A stretch of DNA of 64,000 nucleotides from Saturnia japonica (lineage: Eukaryota; Arthropoda; Insecta; Lepidoptera; Saturniidae), in NCBI GenBank assembly GCA_033032175.1, contig CM065310.1, positions 4,836,001-4,900,000 on the forward strand, read 5' to 3'. Positions within the stretch are counted from its first letter, which is position 1; the number at the start of each line of letters is the position of its first letter. Of the stretch, positions 56,193-64,000 are shown one piece after another. The notes beneath the pieces are model-generated. The model was not told where the DNA came from, searched no databases, and saw nothing but the letters and a program-made list of their open reading frames with translations. The position numbers and the translations under genes are program-made.

Positions 56193-57565
56193 TAAATTTT
56201 GTAACAGGTTTTTTGGTTTTGGGCCTTTAACCCTTGTGGTTACATTAGCTTAAATTAAGCTGTATACCGAAAGAGTGTCAATACTATGAGATTTTGACAA
56301 TTCAGCATGGAAGGCGCCGTGACCCCACGTATTGGGACTAACGACTAAATTGAAACAATACTTCCCTACTCTGGTTTGTTCCAAACACATTCTACCAATA
56401 TGTAATATGAGTAATCAAGCATTTTACTTTTTCACAAATCTGGTTACAATTGAGAATTCTGTTATGATAAAACTTAAACCTGAAACTAGCTTTACTATAA
56501 ATGAGAGTAAAAAAAACAAAAATTACAAAATAAAAACAAAATCTAAATTCAGATACAAATCAAAATACTAATAATATGTTTTTAAATTGCAGAACATTGA
56601 TAAAGAAATCAAAGAAACGCGTATAATTTTGTATTTAAATAATTCTCTTGATGTTTAATGGAAGTTCGGATATTTGTCATTATTGTAATCAGAATGATAT
56701 ATGATATTTCGTTATGACAAACAAAGTGTAATAAATAACAGAGAATCGTATCTATGTGAATATTTAAAAAGAAAACATGGCTCATAGCAACGAAATAATA
56801 GTTTTCTGAAGTTTTCAAAGATACGTAGAAAATAAAATAAATGGAGAGGAAGTAGGAACACCGCGCTCTGGAAACAACAGTTGCGCTCTGTGGCCCACGC
56901 AGCTCTTTAAGCATACAACAACGGGGTTGAAGGATGACCCCGGAGTCGCATCGCACTGTGAAGACCTCTATTAATATGCGATCCTAAGATTATTCCAGAC
57001 AGTGGGTCCTGATAAGTAGATCTTTCTGGCTGGAGCTTGTCGGATCATGAGGATGTTCAAGATCAGTTACCAGGTCACCTATGTACAGTGATAACATAAG
57101 ACATGCGAGGCTTGAGTTGGTTTTTAGGGGGGGTCGAAGGTTACTGGGGGCAACCCCAAATAAACAGACAGCATTCTCACTTGGATATTCGGACCGTACA
57201 TATCTCTATAGTGCTGCTTGCATTTAACCTTGATTACGCCCATAAGATCTGTGATTCCGTAATGAAGGTATGAAGGAAAATTCTCGTGTCTCCGATAGTC
57301 TATCTTGATCTCTTTCTCTCTCTTCGAAATATATAATATCCATAAATTTTATGTTTGTCATGAATGAATGAATCTACATTTTATTGCCCTTTAAAAGTAG
57401 AATAAAAATTAGCAAACATAAAAGTAAATATAAATCTAGAAAGGTAATGAAAAGTATTTAGTATACTGAATTGTGTATTTTATTTACAGGATAATTCTAT
57501 AAGAAGTAAACTTAACAAAACTAACCGCCAGTACAATATAATCAACAATATCGTTAATCTGACAC
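56193..57565. other. Intergenic, no gene recognised
   Basis: Contains a minus-strand LINE-like (ATGA)n tail at about 57361-57380. A GC-richer patch at 56860-57190, including a run of seven G, resembles LINE 5' UTR composition, but I cannot assign it. Confidence 0.35.
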
Positions 57566-57690
57566 TGGTTTCCAATTGAAACAGAAACAGTCAGCTATTC
57601 CGAATGGATCGGTTGGGAGGCCAATAAATATGACAGCTCGGGAAATTGGATAGAATTTCTGCTTACGCAATGCATGGTCGATTGGCGCCA
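57566..57690 (+). repeat. Dispersed repeat (pair with 62343-62465)
   Basis: 'gaggccaataaatatga' then 'ggaaattgg' then 'gaatttctgcttac' recur in the same orientation at 62390-62442. Diverged and non-coding. Confidence 0.55.
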
Positions 57691-59316
57691 GTATCTAAAG
57701 TAATATTAATGAAAAAAATAGTAATATATTTTTTATATTTAGCTATAAAAATAAATGTGCATGATAGAGCATACTCGTCTAATTTATTTTCAAATAACAT
57801 CGTTGAATTTCACTGGTATCAAAGTTTTTATTTTTTATTTTTCTCGGAAGCCAATACCAATCACACGTATCGTAATAGGAAGAAAGCAGATCGATTTTAG
57901 GTTAACATACAAGTTACTCACTTTACTATTTATTTTATTGAGTCATATTTATACTTTATGATATAAATTACTTTTTTATCCGATAATAAATCATAAAATT
58001 TATTTGTCATAATATTATTATGTAATCCACTATAAAATTTCGTAATCCTTTTTAGAAAAACTAGAGCTATGATGTTGTAAACGCATTAAAAAATTATATA
58101 AATACACAATTTAGTTATCAGCGGATATTAATTTTAAACCAATGACGTTTTATAAATAGACGCGTTATACTTTCGCTAAAAGCAATTTGAAAACGTTACA
58201 CATTTTGATGTTGATTGAAAGAGATAGGTAATCACAACGTAAACCGGAAACTCTGATGTCAAAAGAGGAGAAAAGTTTCTTCTCGCTCACACCGGAATCA
58301 AGTCGAAAGTGAACTGAGGGCATTGCCCACCATTCACGATGGCATTTAAATAGCATCAATGCCGTATCCACTTATAAAGTTTTAATCAATGATATTTTGT
58401 ACACATTATAATATTTATTTATTTTACATTAATAAGAAAACTTACAGCTAATAGAAAGAGTAGTAAACATAATTGAAATAGAAGGCCAATTACAAGTTAT
58501 CACAAATAGAAAAGATAAATAAAAAAAAGGGCCAGCGACGAAGACAAAAATAAGTAATACAAATTAAAATTACTACATAAATCACTTTAAAATTACTGAA
58601 AAAAAGCTCTGCATAACATAACCTAAGAATAAGCTAAGTTAGCATAACATAAGACGACATACTTGTATTTAAATAATTTAACACTATCATCTAAAAAATT
58701 AAATTGTTTGCACGTCCGGCTTAGAAATGAATTGTGTCTATATGTTGTTCTTACTATTGGTACATATAAAAGTTTAGGTTATATACTTAGTTAGTAAGAA
58801 AAGCAATCAAAATTAAAAATGATCAAACATTCAATCGGGATGGCCGACTATCATTATGTTCGAAATGGAATCCGGTGATACGAAGACTTAAACCTCGGAT
58901 GCGATACACGGATGTGGCATCGGATACAGTGAGTGTAGTTTGTCTGAATATTAGTAGTCTTAATAACAACGCAACACTTTAGTCGGCTCGTGACCAAAAC
59001 CGGTGTAACGAGGAATTGAAGCGTCGAGTAATTAGAAAAAACAAACGAGCCTGATAGGAGTCGCTTATTATGTATAAACATCTGACTTGAAAATGGGTTG
59101 ATAGTGTTGGTACTATCTGACGGCCAACTCTACCAGCGCGTACGCTCATTGGTCAAATGAAATAGCGCGCGCTCATTGGTCACTTTTCACGAAATCACTC
59201 CCACAGATTGCAGGAAAGCGAGAGGAAAGATGTTACACATCAAAAAGTAAGACGCTGTCTAGGTCCACATTAAATACATATTACAGAGGATATTAATTCA
59301 CAGTAAGACATAATAT
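57691..59316. other. Intergenic, no gene recognised
   Basis: AT-rich. A GC-richer segment at about 59110-59200 holds two 'gcgcgtacgctcattggtca'-like units ('tcattggtca' repeated about 40 bp apart). No gene recognised. Confidence 0.4.
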
Positions 59317-59759
59317 TGTAAGGTTACTCAAAAACATTTCTTTGAAAAAGCGTGACTACCTTCCGTTTTGCAGAACGAATGTGGGTGGTATACAAATGTT
59401 AGCAAGTAACACATAAGCGTCCAGAGATTGTGATTTATAATAATTACTCGCAGTGTTATCCTAGTTATTTACCATTATACATATAATTCATAATTTAGTT
59501 AATCATCATATAAATTGATATTGTAAACTTATTACTACATAATCTGACTTACGATTAATTTGGTATAAAGCGGGTAGGACAATGATTAATTTTATATAAA
59601 GCGGGTAGGACTGCGATTATTTTGATATAAAAGCGGATAGGTCAAGCCTTGAAGGATTCATTCGTGAAAGTAACCTCTTTGACAACGATACTCTGTCTGA
59701 ATAAACCACGAATATTAAACTTTTGGACTATTATTCCACAAGACCCACAAGTTTTAACA
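59317..59759 (+). repeat. Ty3/gypsy element A, 5' LTR
   Basis: 443 bp with TG...CA ends. It carries the triple TATA-type repeat and an AATAAA at about 59699-59704, which would serve polyadenylation. Nearly identical to the 3' LTR. Confidence 0.85.
59552..59642 (+). promoter_or_regulatory. Three tandem TATA-type units in the LTR
   Basis: Three units of about 31 bp each contain a TATA-like core next to a GCGGGTAGG-like tail: GGTATAAAGCGGG, TATATAAAGCGGG and GATATAAAAGCGG. Equivalent sets are present in the other two LTRs (about 62040-62130 and, inverted, 63025-63120). Confidence 0.6.
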
Positions 59760-59761
59760 TT

Positions 59762-59774
59762 TCAGAAGTGGGAT
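59762..59774 (+). other. Ty3/gypsy element A primer-binding site, tRNA-Leu type
   Basis: TCAGAAGTGGGAT, two bases after the LTR, is complementary to the acceptor and T-arm part of tRNA-Leu(CAG) (ATCCCACTTCTGA). The terminal CCA is not included, so priming would be from an internal position or a tRNA fragment. Confidence 0.55.
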
Positions 59775-59779
59775 AACAT

Positions 59780-60066
59780 CAGGAATTTTGGTATATTATT
59801 ACTACCCTGATGTAATCATACGACCACAATGTGGGCATTGAACATTGTACTGATTGTACAATCGAGTAAATATGCCATGTGAACTCTTCCGAAAATAGAC
59901 AGAAGTCTATTAGGAGGCATCCCGGCATTGTGCTGCCAGGGTCCTCGAAACTCAGCCGAACCCGGACACTTGTTTAAGGCGAGAGGTAAAGCGTAATCAG
60001 AAGATTGCTTCTAGCTATTGAGCACCAGGCAAGAAATCCAAGCAGGGATTCAATGGTGATGTCATC
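59780..60066 (+). other. Leader of element A without recognisable gag
   Basis: No zinc knuckle or capsid motif is visible and the frames are broken. Gag appears to be deleted. Confidence 0.5.
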
Positions 60067-60576
60067 GTGAGCCAAGGGGAAGTTCAATTTAGACTGCAAC
60101 TTGACGACATTGACATACTTTGCAAAGCTCATCTGACAGATGTGAATATGAACGGAGTAAATTTGTTGATCGGCCAGCCCGTCATAAATAGCGATGGGAT
60201 ATCATTAACTATCAAAAATGGTGCAGCCACACTCCAAACCATTGAATCAGAATTTCCAGTCACCGTGGATGCGGCCGAAAGGAACTGCCATTTCAAAGTG
60301 GCTACAGCCTGCCAGGAAAGATTACCGCCAGGGACCTCTATCATCAAGGTGCACATACTTGGAAACTACGATAACAACGAGGTGGTTTCGCCAGCCCGAC
60401 ATTATGACCTGCAGGGTGTCTCCTACTCTTTGCCGGCTACACTGCTACGCGGCCGTCAAGGTTACCTGAAGGTTGTGAATACGGGTAGCGAGGACGTCAA
60501 TTGGGAAGCGGGCACAGTCTTATCAAGAGCCGAAAGCTGCGAGCAAGTGCCGATTTTCGAGGTCAGTGAAGTCTAG
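60067..60576 (+). pseudogene. Ty3/gypsy pol fragment: C-terminal protease region and linker
   Basis: A 169-codon remnant. NLLIGQPVINSDG resembles the end of a retropepsin domain of gypsy-type pol, where a hydrophobic-Ile-Gly motif follows the flap. The catalytic Asp-Thr-Gly is upstream of the surviving part and is absent. The remainder resembles the linker before reverse transcriptase. The first codon of the frame is not a believable natural start, because this is an internal piece of a polyprotein. A stop at 60574 interrupts the frame, which then continues in the same phase. Confidence 0.7.
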
Positions 60577-60723
60577 CCTAAGCCCTTGCCTATGCCACAC
60601 TTCAGAATCCATTTTCAGTTAACTAAGAAAAATGTCCCGTGGGTTTGGGGTGACGAACAAATGCAAAGCTTCAATGAACTTAAAAATAAATTATGTAGTA
60701 AGCCGGTTTTAGCCATTTATTGA
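60577..60723 (+). pseudogene. Ty3/gypsy pol fragment: RT to RNase H connection
   Basis: Same reading phase as the preceding fragment. LTKKNVPWVWGDEQ and FNELKNKL and KPVLAIY match the segment between RT thumb and RNase H in gypsy-type pol. It ends in TGA at 60721-60723, exactly where most of RNase H has been lost. Confidence 0.8.
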
Positions 60724-60727
60724 CCCT

Positions 60728-61408
60728 TTGTTATCCGCGGTACGCGCTACGTTGATAAATCTCGATTTAATTCCCCGAATTGCTCGATGGTGGCTTTTGA
60801 TTCAGGATTATGATATTGAGATTGATTATAGACCCGGGGAGCGAATGAGACATGTAGACGCATTAAGTCTAAATCCGGTTGAGGGGGGGTCGAATTTCAG
60901 ACTTGCATCTGAAGGTTCAGAACAGGTTATAGATAATGTCGAAATCAATCGTTTGGAGGTAGCAGATTGGTTTTATACGTTACAGTACCAAGACGAAAAT
61001 ATAAATCTATCGACAGGGTATAGATCTGTATGCGATGTATCTATCCCTGGCCAGGAATGCGAGCCTGTACACGCTAGACGGACTAAGGCCACAGACCTCA
61101 ATAAGCTAGCCAGTGCTAGGATGAAGAGACAGTATGACAAGAAACGAAAGAGTAGTATAATCTATAAGCTAGGAGACTTTGTGCTCTGGAAGCGGGCTCC
61201 AGTCAGTAGTGCTGGCAAAATCAATACTAAATTAGATGATATTTATTCAGGGCCTTATGTAGTTATTAGGGTTATGGGGAATGACAGGTATAAAATTAGA
61301 AGCTTAAAGGGGATAAGGGGATACAAGAAATTCACAGGGCTCGTTTCAGCAGTGTTGCCTCTATGTCCGATAGTGGTAGTAGTACAGACGAACAAGAAGA
61401 CCTTATAG
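60728..61408 (+). pseudogene. Ty3/gypsy pol fragment: RNase H end joined to integrase C-terminus
   Basis: A 226-codon remnant. IPRIARWWLLIQDYDIEI and YRPGERMRHVDAL are the conserved end of RNase H. KLGDFVLWKRAP and YSGPYVVIRVMGNDRYKI are the integrase C-terminal domain. The HHCC finger and DDE core that should lie between are deleted. Near the end the original frame (MSDSGSSTDEQ) is left by a frameshift, so the last residues are not native. No active enzyme could result. Confidence 0.85.
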
Positions 61409-61463
61409 ATCTCTTGGAAAGTTAGTTTTTTAATATTAGCAGTAACCTAAACTTTCTTGTTTC

Positions 61464-61479
61464 GATTGCGGGAGCAATC
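61464..61479 (+). other. GNRA-loop hairpin in element A
   Basis: GATTGC-GGGA-GCAATC, a perfect 6-bp stem with a four-base GNRA-type loop. Element B has the same stem with loop GAGA (63697-63712). Confidence 0.65.
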
Positions 61480-61483
61480 TTTA

Positions 61484-61496
61484 CAGGACGGCCGAG
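61484..61496 (+). other. tRNA-Leu-like, LTR-start-like motif (outer)
   Basis: CAGGACGGCCGAG is followed by TGTAAC. It matches the 5' part of tRNA-Leu(CAG) (CAGGATGGCCGAG) at all but one base and looks like the junction before an LTR, yet the duplicated LTR starts 308 bp later. Confidence 0.45.
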
Positions 61497-61789
61497 TGTA
61501 ACAACCAACCGGAAGCACATTGTGTATCTCGCCACGGTACTGCCCACCGGAAGCACTACCGTACGTAATGCCTAGTGCTGCCACCGGAAGTGTCGCCATA
61601 AGCCAAGCCAAGCCATGTAACTACCCCACCCGCCGATAGCGCCATATCGCCACGCCTTACAAGCCACGCCATACGAGTGGGGTAGGGATAGCCAGCCATA
61701 AAAAGCCGTGCGTGCTTCGACTCGTGGCAGTCTACTTCCGAATGTAAGGTTAAGGTTACACCTGTTACGTGTATGAGGACATACACGTT

Positions 61790-61804
61790 GTCAGGATGGT
61801 CGAA
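61790..61804 (+). other. tRNA-Leu-like motif at the 3' LTR start (inner)
   Basis: GTCAGGATGGTCGAA directly precedes TGTAAGG. The first ten bases equal the 5' end of tRNA-Leu(CAG). The motif occupies the place of the polypurine tract, although it is not strictly purine. Confidence 0.5.
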
Positions 61805-62247
61805 TGTAAGGTTACTCAAAAACATTTCTTTGAAAAAGCGTGACTACCTTCAGTTTTGCAGAACGAATGTGGGTGGTATACAAATGTTAGCAAGTAACAC
61901 ATAAGCGTCCAGAGATTGTGATTTATAATAATTACTCGCAGTGTTATCCTAGTTATTTACCATTATACATATAATTAATAATTTAGTTAATCATCATATA
62001 AATTGATATTGTAAAATTATTACTACATAATCTGACTTACGATTAATTTGGTATAAAGCGGGTAGGACAATGATTAATTTTATATAAAGCGGGTAGGACT
62101 GCGATTATTTTGATATAAAAGCGGATAGGTCAAGCCTTGAAGGATTCATTCGTGAAAGTAACCTCTTTGACAACGATACTCTGTCTGAATAAACCACGAA
62201 TATTAAACTTTTGGACTATTATTCCACAAGACCCACAAATTTTAACA
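61805..62247 (+). repeat. Ty3/gypsy element A, 3' LTR
   Basis: 443 bp, same boundaries as the 5' LTR, followed by the atat duplication. Confidence 0.85.
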
Positions 62248-62694
62248 ATATTATGCTTTATAATGCTTTGCTTAAATTTGCCATTGAGTATTTTTACTAA
62301 CAAAAAATTCATCAAGTATTCAGTAATCTTATTAACCCAATCTTGTTACCCAATGGAACTAGTATACTCAGCATTTCTAACCGACAGGTCGAGAGGCCAA
62401 TAAATATGATAGCACAGGAAATTGGTCGAATTTCTGCTTACCCGACGATCGTTTGGCGTCGTTTTCTACATTGTCCTTATTGGTTCCTGGGAAGGTGGTT
62501 ATTTCACCTGACATATTATCAAACTTGCAGATTATGATCGAAAGGTATACCAATTTCGAATAACATTTTTTTTAATTTTGTACTTTGATTTTCTTATTTT
62601 ATGATGTAAAATATGTCTTTTAAGTGTATGTAAGTCCACAGGTTTAGAACCTTCAGCTTATCGAAATTAATCATTTAAATTGATAAAACTATCA
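62248..62694. other. Spacer between the two gypsy copies, with repeat 62343-62465
   Basis: The segment 62343-62465 pairs with 57566-57690. The remainder is AT-rich and unassigned. Confidence 0.45.
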
Positions 62695-62905
62695 GCCACC
62701 GCTGACGATGAAGGAAAATACCGTGAGGAAACCTAAACCCTCGGGAAATGTTCACTGTATGTGGGAAAAAAATAGAACTGTTAATTTATTGGCGTTCGAA
62801 ATCGCCATTAAATCGTGGGCTGGTGGGGTAATCAAGTCCACGCCTTCCTTCGGAAAGAAGCTTTGTTGCCCAGCAGTGGGACTTTTACAGGTTGACATTA
62901 GCATT
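62695..62905 (+). mobile_element. 3' end of a non-LTR retrotransposon
   Basis: 'ccgtgaggaaacct' then 'atcgtgggctggtggggt' then 'gcccagcagtgggacttttacagg' (trimmed) follow the order of a very common lepidopteran LINE 3' region. Element B begins four bases after it. Confidence 0.65.
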
Positions 62906-62909
62906 ATTA

Positions 62910-63361
62910 TGTTAAAACTTGTGGGTCTTGTGGAATAATAGTCCAAAAGTTTAATATTCGTGGTTTATTCAGACAGAGTATCGTTGTCAAAGAGGTTACT
63001 TTCACGAATGAATCCTTCAAGGCTTGACGTACCCGCTTTTATATCAAAATAATCGCAGTCCTACCCGCTTTATATAAAATTAATCATTGTCCTACCCGCT
63101 TTATACCAAATTAATCGTAAGTCAGATTATGTAGTAATAAGTTTACAATATCAATTTATATGATGATTAACTAAATCATTAATTATGAATTATATGTATA
63201 ATGGTAAATAACTAGGATAACACTGCGAGTAATTATTATAAATCACAATCTCTGGACGCTTATGTGTTACTTGCTAACATATTTGTATACCACCCACGTT
63301 CATTCTGCAAAACGGAAGGTAGTTACGTTTTTTCAAAGAAATGTTTTTGAGTAACCTTACA
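62910..63361 (-). repeat. Ty3/gypsy element B, 3' LTR
   Basis: 452 bp. Small insertions relative to element A include extra bases in the 'acaaatatgttagc' and 'ataattaatgattta' regions. Confidence 0.82.
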
Positions 63362-63696
63362 TTCGACCATCCCGACAACGTGTATGTCCTCATACACGTT
63401 GTAGGTGTAACCTTAACCTTACATTGGGAAGTCGTTGATGTAGTGTAAGACTGCCACGAGTCGAAGCACGCACGGCTTTTTATGGCTGGCTATCCCTACC
63501 CCACTCGTATGGCGTGGCTTGCAAGGCGTGGCGATATGGCGCTATCGGCTGGTGGGGTAGTTACATGGCTTGGCTTGGCTTATGGCGACACTTCCGGTGG
63601 CAGCACTAGGCATTACGTACGGTAGTGCTTCCGGTGGGCAGTACCGTGGCGAACAATGTGCTTCCGGTTGGTTGTTACACTCGGCCGTCCTGCAAA

Positions 63697-63712
63697 GATT
63701 GCTCTCGCAATC
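63697..63712 (-). other. GNRA-loop hairpin in element B
   Basis: GATTGC-GAGA-GCAATC on the element strand. Same stem as in element A, with the loop changed within the GNRA class. Confidence 0.6.
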
Positions 63713-63764
63713 GAAACAAGAAAGTTTAGGTTACTGCTAATATTGAAAAAACTTTCCAAGAGAT

Positions 63765-63856
63765 CTATAAGGTCTTCAGTTTCAACTTGTTCGTCTGTAC
63801 TACTACCACTCTATAAGGTCTTCAGTTTCAACTTGTTCGTCTGTACTACTACCACT
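63765..63856 (-). repeat. 46-bp exact tandem duplication
   Basis: 63765-63810 is repeated as 63811-63856. It lies in the coding remnant of element B. As 46 is not a multiple of three it shifts the frame. Confidence 0.95.
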
Positions 63857-63985
63857 ATCGGACATAGAGGCAAAACGATTGATTTCGACATTATCTATAA
63901 CCTGTTCTGAACCTTCAGATGCAAGTCTGAAATTCGCCCCCCCCCCCTCAACCGGATTTCGACTTAATGCGTCTACATGTCTCAT
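63803..63985 (-). pseudogene. Ty3/gypsy pol fragment of element B
   Basis: MRHVDALSRNPVE is the end of RNase H. IDNVEINR is then joined directly to ASMSDSGSSTDEQ, the extreme C-terminus, so the integrase tail kept in element A is absent. The tandem duplication ends the frame early. No active product is expected. The fragment continues upstream beyond the window. Confidence 0.8.
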
Positions 63986-64000
63986 TCGCTCCCCGGGTCT

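Larger units (their letters stand above)
61409..61804 (+). other. Element A 3' non-coding region
   Basis: Holds a 6-bp stem hairpin (61464-61479), an LTR-start-like junction (61484-61500) and a second such junction at the true LTR start (61790-61805). A stretch rich in 'accggaagcac' units lies at about 61505-61600. Confidence 0.6.
59317..62247 (+). mobile_element. Non-autonomous Ty3/gypsy element A, internally deleted
   Basis: Two 443-bp LTRs (59317-59759 and 61805-62247), both TGTAAGG...TTAACA, are flanked by 4-bp atat duplications (59313-59316 and 62248-62251). The 2045-bp interior keeps pieces of pol in the right order: the end of protease, the RT/RNase H connection, the end of RNase H and the integrase C-terminus. 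Gag, the RT palm, most of RNase H and the integrase core are gone. It can only move with a helper. Confidence 0.85.
62910..64000 (-). mobile_element. Non-autonomous Ty3/gypsy element B, inverted, cut by window edge
   Basis: Same family as element A in the opposite orientation. Its 3' LTR is 62910-63361. The interior matches element A to the window end, including hairpin and junction motifs. By eye the LTR identity to element A is in the mid-90s percent. The integrase piece present in A is missing, so its deletions are partly independent. Confidence 0.85.

Noticed and set aside
61497..62247. Calling a 751-bp LTR for element A starting at the outer TGTAAC
   Set aside because: The 5' copy begins at TGTAAGG (59317), and only the 443-bp boundaries give TG...CA ends with a matching 4-bp atat target duplication.

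Overview
The window looks like repeat-rich, AT-rich intergenic DNA from an insect, most likely a moth or butterfly. The evidence is the repeat content. There are eight copies of one tRNA-derived SINE with the conserved tail typical of Lepidoptera, several 3' ends of lepidopteran-type LINEs, Helitron-like repeats ending in a 'CCGCGGG...CTAG' sequence, a mariner relic, and a BEL/Pao and a Ty3/gypsy-type LTR element. I found no complete host protein-coding gene, rRNA, functional tRNA gene or CRISPR array. The only host-gene hints are a signal-peptide-encoding exon with good splice sites at 9413-9518 (minus strand) and a weaker terminal-exon candidate at 4103-4326 (minus strand).

Layout. 1-9.4 kb: diverged dispersed repeats, a LINE 3' end with poly(A), a pogo-like MITE (7865-8278) sitting inside a repeat whose empty-site relative lies at 3538-3670, a second MITE, and the two exon candidates. 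10.0-11.8 kb: a Helitron-like element carrying a nested SINE. 12-23.4 kb: mostly unassigned AT-rich DNA with SINEs, a 14-bp minisatellite near 19.1 kb and a GC-rich LINE 3' fragment near 22 kb. 23394-31429: a full-length, minus-strand BEL/Pao retrotransposon with 1191-bp LTRs, a 5-bp target duplication (cctac) and one intact 1895-codon gag-pol frame. 31.4-57 kb: scattered SINEs, LINE ends, a second pogo-like MITE copy (40033-40220), three elements whose inverted ends begin with a small GAAGT-N-ACTTC hairpin, and a mariner transposase relic (about 52.1-52.45 kb). 59317-62247: a heavily deleted Ty3/gypsy element with 443-bp LTRs and a 4-bp target duplication. 62910-64000: a second, inverted copy of the same gypsy family, cut by the window edge.

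The BEL element is the only locus that looks potentially autonomous. It encodes Gag, protease, reverse transcriptase, RNase H and integrase in one frame, its LTRs differ at about seven positions, and its primer-binding site fits tRNA-Tyr with a 3-nt insertion. One expected catalytic Asp of RNase H is Asn. The gypsy copies cannot encode a working enzyme set and would depend on a helper. Their conserved non-coding parts are the most interesting material here: LTRs with triplicated TATA-type boxes, a GNRA-loop hairpin, and tRNA-Leu-like motifs at both the primer-binding site and the LTR-start junctions. All family names rest on motif recognition by eye. No database search was possible.
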